Assembly: GCA_964473045.1 (NCBI GenBank) | Contig: CAYYMX010000002.1 | Coordinates: 1 to 45,030 of the forward strand | DNA length: 45,030 bases | From: CAYYMX01 sp964473045 | GTDB lineage: Bacteria; Pseudomonadota; Alphaproteobacteria; Methylaequorales; Methylaequoraceae | Direction: 5' to 3' | In this document: piece after piece, positions 39,307-45,030 of the stretch | Layout of the letters: each line of letters begins with the position of its first letter | Numbering within the stretch: the first letter of the stretch is position 1 | Notes under the pieces: generated by a model | What the model was told of the DNA's origin: nothing | Databases searched by the model: none | The model's input: only the letters and a program-made list of their open reading frames with translations | Position numbers and translations under genes: made by a program

Positions 39307-40707
39307 TTACAATCCTTTCACAATCCTGTCAACCAATTCTTTAACCCTTGGAACAAAACCACCTTTGTAAAAAGGGTCTAAAGCAAACCTATATACAGAG
39401 TGACCAGCAAACATCAATTCACTCTCTAGATTTGACAATCCATGACTGATCTTTTGGAGAGTTTTTTGAATACAAAATGATCTTGGGTCTGCCTTTTTAC
39501 CTGTTGTTCCTTTTTCATTTTGTGACCAATTGCTAAACAAGCAAGATGACAAGCATCCCATACAATCGATTTGATCTTTAACTATTTGACTAGCTTTCTT
39601 TAGGGTAACCCAGATAAGTGTATTATCAGGAGTTGTCAGCGGTTTGGCAAATCCTTTTTTTATCCAATCTAAAATTTTATACTTATCCGAAGGCTTTACA
39701 TAATATGTTCTTTTTCTTTCACCTATTTCAATCTTTTCATTAAATTCATTTGTTTGCTCTTTAACATACGGAGTTTGCCTTTCGGATCTTTCTTCAAGTT
39801 CTGTAATAAAATTATTTTTTACAGCAGAAGAGTAGAATCCTGTTGGGCTAAACCGGTGCAAAGATACTTCTCCCTTCTTTATATTTAGAAGTCTTTTTTT
39901 CCAAGCTTCTGGTATTGGGCTTTCTTTGGTTAAAAGTGGTCTCGTGCCAAATTGGAAAGCAATCTTTCCTATTTCAGGATTGTTAATCCAATCTGACCAT
40001 TCATTTAAATTCCAAACACCTCCAGCCATTATTATTGGAACTTCTTGAAGATTAAATTTATCCATCAATGATCTTAAATCTTTTACACGCGGATATGGGG
40101 GTTGAGGAGCTAGTGGATTTTCACTATTTGACAAACCATTATGACCACCGGCAAGCCATGGGTCTTCATAAACAACTCCTCCAAGATATTTAGCAGTCTT
40201 ACGATACGACCTTTTCCACAATGCATTAAAAGCTCTTGCCGAAGAAATTATAGGATAATAGTAAATACCAAATCTAGCTGCAATCTCTGATAATTTATAC
40301 GGCATTCCGGCACCACATGTAACTCCATCAATTATATTCCCAGCCTTTTCTAAAGTTTTAGTTAATATTTCTTCTGCTGCAGCCATTTCCCATAGTATAT
40401 TTATGTGAATTGGAGCGTTTTCACCTGCTATTTCTCTTGCTATTTTTGCTTGCTCAACAGCACCAGAAACTGAAAATTTTATCAGTTCACGGTGTCTACC
40501 AGTTCTAGTCTTTTCTTCGTAGATTTGAGGAATTAAATTTCCATTTTCATCATAAGAGTCAGCATTTACTCCCGAAAAAGTTCCGACTCCTCCCGCTTTA
40601 GCCCATGCACCAGAACTTTTTCCACTGCTTACAGAAATACCTTTTCCACCTTCAATGAGGGGTAAAGACTCTTTTCCAGAAATAATTATTGAATTCAGGT
40701 TTTCCAT
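39307..40707 (-). CDS. Nitronate monooxygenase / 2-nitropropane dioxygenase-like flavoprotein with Cys cluster
   Basis: A 466-residue TIM-barrel FMN protein of the NPD family. Family marks: CGAGMPYKLSEIAARFG (131-147), AGGHNGLSN with H189, and IMAGGVWNLNEW plus FQFGTRPLLT for phosphate binding. After the barrel comes an extra C-terminal part with C382-x2-C385-x3-C389-x22-C412, resembling the 4Fe-4S motif of some FMN oxidoreductases. The usual nitronate monooxygenase is about 330-360 residues without this. The substrate is unknown. It follows pnp by about 20 bp on the same strand and precedes irr by 24 bp. Confidence 0.88.
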   Translation of the reverse strand: MENLNSIIISGKESLPLIEGGKGISVSSGKSSGAWAKAGGVGTFSGVNADSYDENGNLIPQIYEEKTRTGRHRELIKFSVSGAVEQAKIAREIAGENAPIHINILWEMAAAEEILTKTLEKAGNIIDGVTCGAGMPYKLSEIAARFGIYYYPIISSARAFNALWKRSYRKTAKYLGGVVYEDPWLAGGHNGLSNSENPLAPQPPYPRVKDLRSLMDKFNLQEVPIIMAGGVWNLNEWSDWINNPEIGKIAFQFGTRPLLTKESPIPEAWKKRLLNIKKGEVSLHRFSPTGFYSSAVKNNFITELEERSERQTPYVKEQTNEFNEKIEIGERKRTYYVKPSDKYKILDWIKKGFAKPLTTPDNTLIWVTLKKASQIVKDQIDCMGCLSSCLFSNWSQNEKGTTGKKADPRSFCIQKTLQKISHGLSNLESELMFAGHSVYRFALDPFYKGGFVPRVKELVDRIVKGL

Positions 40708-40727
40708 ATTTAAAACTATATATTATT

Positions 40728-42797
40728 TTAAACATCCTTAATACTCAGTTTTACCTTTCCTCTATCATCAACCCCAATAACTTTAACTTTTACCATATCC
40801 CCTTCATTTACCACGTCAGTTGTTTTCTCAACTCTTTCATCCTTTAGTTGGCTGATATGTACTAGACCATCACGGTTACCTAAAAAATTAACAAAAGCAC
40901 CAAATTCCATAGTCTTTACAACTTTACCTTCATAAATTTTTCCCACTTCAGGTTCTGCAACTATATCATTTATCATTTGAAGTGCAACTTCCCCATCAAC
41001 TGCTTTTAGAGAAGAAATTAAAATCTCTCCACTATCGTCAATTTCTATTTTAGCACCTGATTTTTCGCAAATTTCCTTGACAACTTTTCCTCCAGAACCA
41101 ATAACATCTCTAATCTTTGACTTGTCTATTTTTATTTTCTGAATTTTGGGAGCGTTAGACTTCGGCTCAGATCTAGACTCTTTTATCACTTTGTTCATCT
41201 CTGACAAAATATGCATTCTTGCTTCCAATGCTTGAGATAAAGCAGTGCTCATTATTTCTTCACTTATGCCATTAACTTTTATATCCATTTGAAGTGCTGT
41301 TATTCCAGAATTTGTTCCAGCAACTTTGAAATCCATATCACCGAGATGATCCTCATCACCAAGAATATCTGTTAAAACAACAAATTTGTCTTTCTCTTTA
41401 ATTAGTCCCATAGCTACACCTGCAACAGGATTTCTAAGTGGGACCCCAGCATCCATTAAAGCTAAAGATGTGCCACACACTGTTGCCATAGATGAGGAAC
41501 CGTTTGATTCTGTTATTTCAGATACTACTCTTATTGTGTAGGGAAAATTTTGAGTGTCTCCTAAGACTGGGTTAATTGCTCTCCAAGCTAATTTTCCGTG
41601 TCCAATCTCTCTTCTTCCGGTCGAACCTAATCTACCTGTCTCATTTACAGAAAAAGGTGGGAAGTTATAATGCAACATAAATTTTTCTTTTTTATCGCCA
41701 TCTAATGTATCTTTAATTTGCTCATCACTACTAGTTCCTAAAGTTGTTGTAACTAACGCTTGGGTTTCTCCTCTAGTAAAAAGAGAGACTCCATGAACAT
41801 TCTTAAGAAAATCTATCTTCACATCTATACTTCTAACGGTTTTTAAATCTCTACCATCAATTCTATTTCCGGTCTTAAAAACTGCAGATCGAACTAAATC
41901 TTTTTCAATTTTTTTTATGATATCACCAATATTGTTTTCTTCAGAATCATCGCTTTTGAATTTTTCAATAATTTTATTTCTTGCAGAAATAAGGCTATCA
42001 TTTCTCTCTTTTTTTTCTTTTATTTTATATAACGGGGCAAGTTCTTTGATAGAAAAATCTTGTAATTTTGAAAAATTTTTAGGCTGAGGTAATTTTTCTA
42101 CCTTCCAAGATTCTTTCGCAGATTTTTCAGCTAATTCAATAATTTTTTCAATTACTGACTGGAATTCATTAAAACCAAATTGCACAGCACCAAGCATAAT
42201 CTTTTCAGGAAGTTCATTGGCTTCCGACTCAACCATAAGAACTCCATCTCTAGTTCCAGCAACTACCAAATCTAACTCACTTTCTACCAACTCTTCGGTA
42301 GTTGGATTTAACAAATAATCTCCATTAGCATAACCTACTCTTGCACAAGCAATTGGGCCCAAAAAAGGAAGACCAGCAATAGTAATTGCCGCAGAAGCAC
42401 CAATCATAGCACAAATAGCTGGGTCGTTTTCACCATCATAGTTTATAACTGTACAAATAACTTGGGTCTCATTTTTAAAGTCTTGATGGAAAAGAGGGCG
42501 TAATGGCCTATCTATAAGTCTGGAATTTAAAACTTCTATCTCTGATGGCCTTCCTTCACGTTTAAAAAAACCACCTGGTATTTTCCCAGCAGCGTAAGTC
42601 TTTTCCACATAATGAACTGAGAGTGGAAAGAAATCACTAGCTGGGTTGTTTTCTCTGGACGCACAAACCGTGCATAACACTGAAGTAGAACCCAATGTAG
42701 CCAAAACAGCCCCATCAGCTTGTCTTGCTATTTGACCTGTTTCTAGTTTTAGACTAAGACCTTTCCAGTCTAATTCGACACTTGAAATATTAAACAT
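40728..42797 (-). CDS. pnp: Polyribonucleotide nucleotidyltransferase (PNPase)
   Basis: A 689-residue phosphorolytic 3'-5' exoribonuclease and degradosome enzyme. Two RNase PH domains with FFKREGRPSEIEVLNSRLIDRP and the active-site region GDEDHLGDMDFKVAGTNSG, then KH (about 550-610, with IGSGGKVVKEI) and an S1 domain (about 615-689, ending GKVKLSIKDV). Typical order after rpsO. Confidence 0.98.
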   Translation of the reverse strand: MFNISSVELDWKGLSLKLETGQIARQADGAVLATLGSTSVLCTVCASRENNPASDFFPLSVHYVEKTYAAGKIPGGFFKREGRPSEIEVLNSRLIDRPLRPLFHQDFKNETQVICTVINYDGENDPAICAMIGASAAITIAGLPFLGPIACARVGYANGDYLLNPTTEELVESELDLVVAGTRDGVLMVESEANELPEKIMLGAVQFGFNEFQSVIEKIIELAEKSAKESWKVEKLPQPKNFSKLQDFSIKELAPLYKIKEKKERNDSLISARNKIIEKFKSDDSEENNIGDIIKKIEKDLVRSAVFKTGNRIDGRDLKTVRSIDVKIDFLKNVHGVSLFTRGETQALVTTTLGTSSDEQIKDTLDGDKKEKFMLHYNFPPFSVNETGRLGSTGRREIGHGKLAWRAINPVLGDTQNFPYTIRVVSEITESNGSSSMATVCGTSLALMDAGVPLRNPVAGVAMGLIKEKDKFVVLTDILGDEDHLGDMDFKVAGTNSGITALQMDIKVNGISEEIMSTALSQALEARMHILSEMNKVIKESRSEPKSNAPKIQKIKIDKSKIRDVIGSGGKVVKEICEKSGAKIEIDDSGEILISSLKAVDGEVALQMINDIVAEPEVGKIYEGKVVKTMEFGAFVNFLGNRDGLVHISQLKDERVEKTTDVVNEGDMVKVKVIGVDDRGKVKLSIKDV

Positions 42798-42814
42798 ATT
42801 TATCTCCTAAAAAT

Positions 42815-43081
42815 TTAACGCCTAAGCCCAAGCGATTTTATCAGAGACTCATATCTATCAACACTCTTCTTTTTAAGATAAGTTAATAATTTTTTTCTTT
42901 TTCCTACAAGTTTCATTAGGCCGAGTCGGGTATTGTGATCTTTTTTATTTGATTTAAGATGTTCTGTAAGGCTTCTTATTCTACTACTAAAAAGCGTGAT
43001 TTGAAACTCACTACTTCCAACATTTTTTTCCATCTTCAAATTATTTTTCTTTTCATCTTTCTTCTCTGAAACTGATACCAT
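42815..43081 (-). CDS. rpsO: 30S ribosomal protein S15
   Basis: An 88-residue S15, binding 16S rRNA early in 30S assembly. Conserved GSSEFQITLFSSRI, HNTRLGLMKLVGKRKKLLTYL and the end SLGLRR. The N-terminal 20 residues are lysine-rich and divergent. Sits between truB and pnp as usual. Confidence 0.97.
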   Translation of the reverse strand: MVSVSEKKDEKKNNLKMEKNVGSSEFQITLFSSRIRSLTEHLKSNKKDHNTRLGLMKLVGKRKKLLTYLKKKSVDRYESLIKSLGLRR

Positions 43082-43102
43082 ATTTTTTTACCTTTCGTTT
43101 AA

Positions 43103-44020
43103 CTATATATTTCCCAACAATCTTTTTGGATAAAAAAATCTCTCCAAAAAATAGCCAAGTGCAATTTCCTTATTTGCATATTTTGCAAAAACCAATTTAT
43201 CCGAATCAAATTCATCACTAAAAATTCTTTCATTATCTATTTTAATAGCTTGTCCATTTAATATCATGCTTACTTCCTCTTTTTTCAAACTAAATTCTTT
43301 AGCCGTAGAAAAAAAGTAGTCGATTGGTTTGATAACATTTTTTAGTTGTTCACTATGCAATAAACTCAACAAATAATCTAGTGAAATAAGTTTTTTATTG
43401 CAACTTCCAAAACCAATTCTTCTTAATGAAAAAACTGTCCCATAGGTACCCAGAGATCTTGAAAAATCTTCGACCAAAGTCCTTATGTAAGTCCCTGAAC
43501 TACATTCAACATAAAATTCTGCTTTTTGATTTGAAATTACTTTAGTAAGAAAAAAATTTGATATGCAAGTTTTCCTTTTTTTTAATTTAAATCTAATGTT
43601 CTTTCTAGCTAGTTGGTATGCTCTTTGACCATTAACTTTTATCGATGAATATTTAGGAGGAACCTGTTCTATATAACCAATAAAATTTTTTATTTTTTTT
43701 TTTATTTCTTCAATGTTTGGAATTTTATTACTTCTTTTTTCAACCATACCCTCAATATCACCCGTATAAGTTTTTTCACCCCATTTTATTACAAAAACAT
43801 ATTCTTTCTTTTGGTTATCTAGCAAGTGAATCGTTTTGGTTGCTGAGCCTAGCGCAATCGGAAGAAAACCTGTTGCAAGAGGATCCAAAGTGCCTACATA
43901 ACCTCCTTTACAAAACCTAAAAATCTTTCTTATTTTTTGCAAGGCTGTATTTGATGACATGCCAAGTGGCTTGTCAAGAGGAATCCATCCGCTAATTTTC
44001 AATTCTTTATTAGCATTCAT
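43103..44020 (-). CDS. truB: tRNA pseudouridine-55 synthase TruB
   Basis: A 305-residue pseudouridine synthase for U55 in the T loop. GWIPLDKPLGMSS at the start, catalytic D46 in GYVGTLDPLATG, YSSIKVNGQRAYQLAR and SSGTYIRTLVEDF. The C-terminal domain is shortened and Lys-rich. Its ATG overlaps the rbfA stop by one base. Confidence 0.97.
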   Translation of the reverse strand: MNANKELKISGWIPLDKPLGMSSNTALQKIRKIFRFCKGGYVGTLDPLATGFLPIALGSATKTIHLLDNQKKEYVFVIKWGEKTYTGDIEGMVEKRSNKIPNIEEIKKKIKNFIGYIEQVPPKYSSIKVNGQRAYQLARKNIRFKLKKRKTCISNFFLTKVISNQKAEFYVECSSGTYIRTLVEDFSRSLGTYGTVFSLRRIGFGSCNKKLISLDYLLSLLHSEQLKNVIKPIDYFFSTAKEFSLKKEEVSMILNGQAIKIDNERIFSDEFDSDKLVFAKYANKEIALGYFLERFFYPKRLLGNI

Positions 44021-44421
44021 TACACATCTTTGATTTTTAAACCATCAAGAATCTTTTCAACTTTTTGTGATTCAGTTCCTAAGGAGTCGATTTTAAACTT
44101 TAACTTAGGTGTATACCTTAACCCAATTTTTTCACCCATTCTTTTTCTTATCTTAAATAAGTTTTTTTCCAAAGTTTCGAGAATATCTCTCTGATCTATA
44201 ACATTGTTTTGGCAGAAATACGTTATAAAGACTACAGCTGATCTCATATCTAGAGACAGTGAGACTTCCGACACAAAAATCGTAAAAGTTCGCATTTTAC
44301 TATCTGTAAAACTTTCAGACAACAAGATCTGAGCAAGTGTTCTTTTAATTAATTCACAAACCTTAAGAATTCTAGATTGTTTCTTTTCGGTTTTAAATGA
44401 ATCAAAATTATTTTTTTTCAT
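44020..44421 (-). CDS. rbfA: Ribosome-binding factor A
   Basis: A 133-residue KH-fold protein for late 30S maturation and 16S 5'-end processing. RILKVCELIKRTLAQIL near the start, FVSEVSLSLDMRSAVVFITYF in the middle and LRYTPKLKFKIDSLG in the C-terminal half are typical. Its start overlaps infB by 14 bp. Confidence 0.94.
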   Translation of the reverse strand: MKKNNFDSFKTEKKQSRILKVCELIKRTLAQILLSESFTDSKMRTFTIFVSEVSLSLDMRSAVVFITYFCQNNVIDQRDILETLEKNLFKIRKRMGEKIGLRYTPKLKFKIDSLGTESQKVEKILDGLKIKDV

Positions 44422-45030
44422 TGGCTTCTGTTACAAAAAATTCAAGTTTATCATTTTCAATAAAATCATTAAAATTATTAAGAGAGATTCCGCATTCTGT
44501 TCCAACGACAACTTCTTTGGCTTCATTTTTTTCTCTTCTTAAACTTTTAATTTGTGTTTCATGAATTATCTCTCCATCTCTAATAACTTTTACTACGGCC
44601 TTTGACAGGACTTTACCACTTTCAACATAACATCCAGCTACCTTATCAGAATTTGACATCTCAAAAACTTTCCTTATTTCAGCAACCCCTATTAATGACT
44701 CTCTTAAATCACTTTCAGCAAGCCCTTCAATAATTTTTTTTGCTTCATCTATTACTTCATAAATTATTGAAAAATACTTGATAGAAATACTTTCTCTTTT
44801 AGACAAATCTTTTGCCTGCGCATTTGCTCTTACATTAAATCCAAAAATTATTGCGTTCGTTGCTGTGGCCAAAGAAACATCCGACTCATTAATTTCTCCA
44901 ACACCAGCATGCAAAATTTTAATTTCTGTTTCATCAGAGTTCATTTTGCTCAAACTCTGTTCAATAGCCTCTTTTGAACCATGAACATCAGCCTTTATAA
45001 CTATAGAAATTACAGTTTTTTCCTTTTCTG
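44408..45030 (-). CDS. infB: Translation initiation factor IF-2, C-terminal part, cut by the window edge
   Basis: The frame is open to the right end of the window (first full codon at 45028), so about 207 C-terminal residues are present. The segment starting VIKADVHGSKEAIEQSL, then LHAGVGEINESDVSLATATN and FGFNVRANAQAKDLS, belongs to IF-2 domains III and IV (C1/C2), the latter binding initiator fMet-tRNA. The G domain lies beyond the window. An internal ATG at 44953 is not the start. Confidence 0.95.
   Translation of the reverse strand, partial: EKEKTVISIVIKADVHGSKEAIEQSLSKMNSDETEIKILHAGVGEINESDVSLATATNAIIFGFNVRANAQAKDLSKRESISIKYFSIIYEVIDEAKKIIEGLAESDLRESLIGVAEIRKVFEMSNSDKVAGCYVESGKVLSKAVVKVIRDGEIIHETQIKSLRREKNEAKEVVVGTECGISLNNFNDFIENDKLEFFVTEANEKK

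Noticed and set aside
1..45030. Mobile elements, CRISPR arrays, toxin-antitoxin or phage genes
   Set aside because: I saw no transposase, integrase, regularly spaced repeats or terminal inverted repeats around gene blocks, and the tRNA genes are not followed by partial tRNA copies.

Overview
This window looks like a chromosomal segment from a streamlined, AT-rich, probably marine alphaproteobacterium. It is packed with genes, with many 1-14 bp overlaps, few gaps over 150 bp, and frequent TTG/GTG starts. The alphaproteobacterial reading rests on five things: rpsT upstream of dnaA-dnaN-recF-gyrB, divergent mutM and ubiE, CIA30-like and Ysc84/SYLF proteins, an Rrf2-cysK-ThiF cluster, and an Irr-like Fur protein whose typical operator lies beside katG. 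I cannot place it to genus. Apart from the infB fragment cut by the right edge, the genes look intact. There is no phage, insertion sequence, integron or CRISPR array.

Layout. Positions 1-11200 are an accessory stretch: tRNA-Ser, a MarR regulator, the minus-strand unit DUF445-selO-zinc alcohol dehydrogenase, a tandem pair of cold-shock genes, a beta-carbonic anhydrase, a CIA30-like protein, TerB, a large TonB-dependent receptor, a small DUF2721 membrane protein, a POT transporter, tRNA-Arg and DUF2007. Positions 11200-17300 hold minus-strand units for a YgjP-type peptidase, a CobC-like phosphatase, acylphosphatase and FxsA, and a four-gene envelope-sugar unit (DUF2141, UDP-glucuronate decarboxylase, hldE, CbbY-like HAD). 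DUF4149 lies on the plus strand between them. Positions 17300-20600 carry a SYLF lipoprotein-like gene, a CbiX-type chelatase, an ankyrin protein, a degenerate tetrapyrrole-methylase-like protein and SCO1.

Positions 20567-29400 are the replication cluster on the minus strand: rpsT, rhodanese, dnaA, dnaN, recF, gyrB and a class A penicillin-binding protein. From 29400 to 36530, mutM with a small exported protein diverges from ubiE-coaBC-dut-Rrf2-cysK-ThiF. A 2-hydroxyacid dehydrogenase then diverges from an SH3 protein. From 36540 to the end come katG, the irr-like regulator, a nitronate-monooxygenase-like flavoprotein, and the canonical infB-rbfA-truB-rpsO-pnp translation/RNA-decay cluster.

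The most interesting signals are structural. (1) A perfect 19-bp inverted repeat followed by a T run, shaped like an intrinsic terminator, lies inside the selO reading frame. (2) A 276-bp tandem duplication created the second cold-shock gene and left a fossil of the carbonic anhydrase C-terminus between the copies; the remaining terminator is made of the last carbonic anhydrase codons. (3) Behind the TonB receptor, a 29-codon ORF with the best Shine-Dalgarno sequence I noticed can form two mutually exclusive hairpins. (4) A palindrome fills the promoter spacer of the receptor gene. (5) A perfect Irr-type box abuts the katG promoter. (6) mutM and ubiE share the four bases CATG as overlapping divergent start codons.
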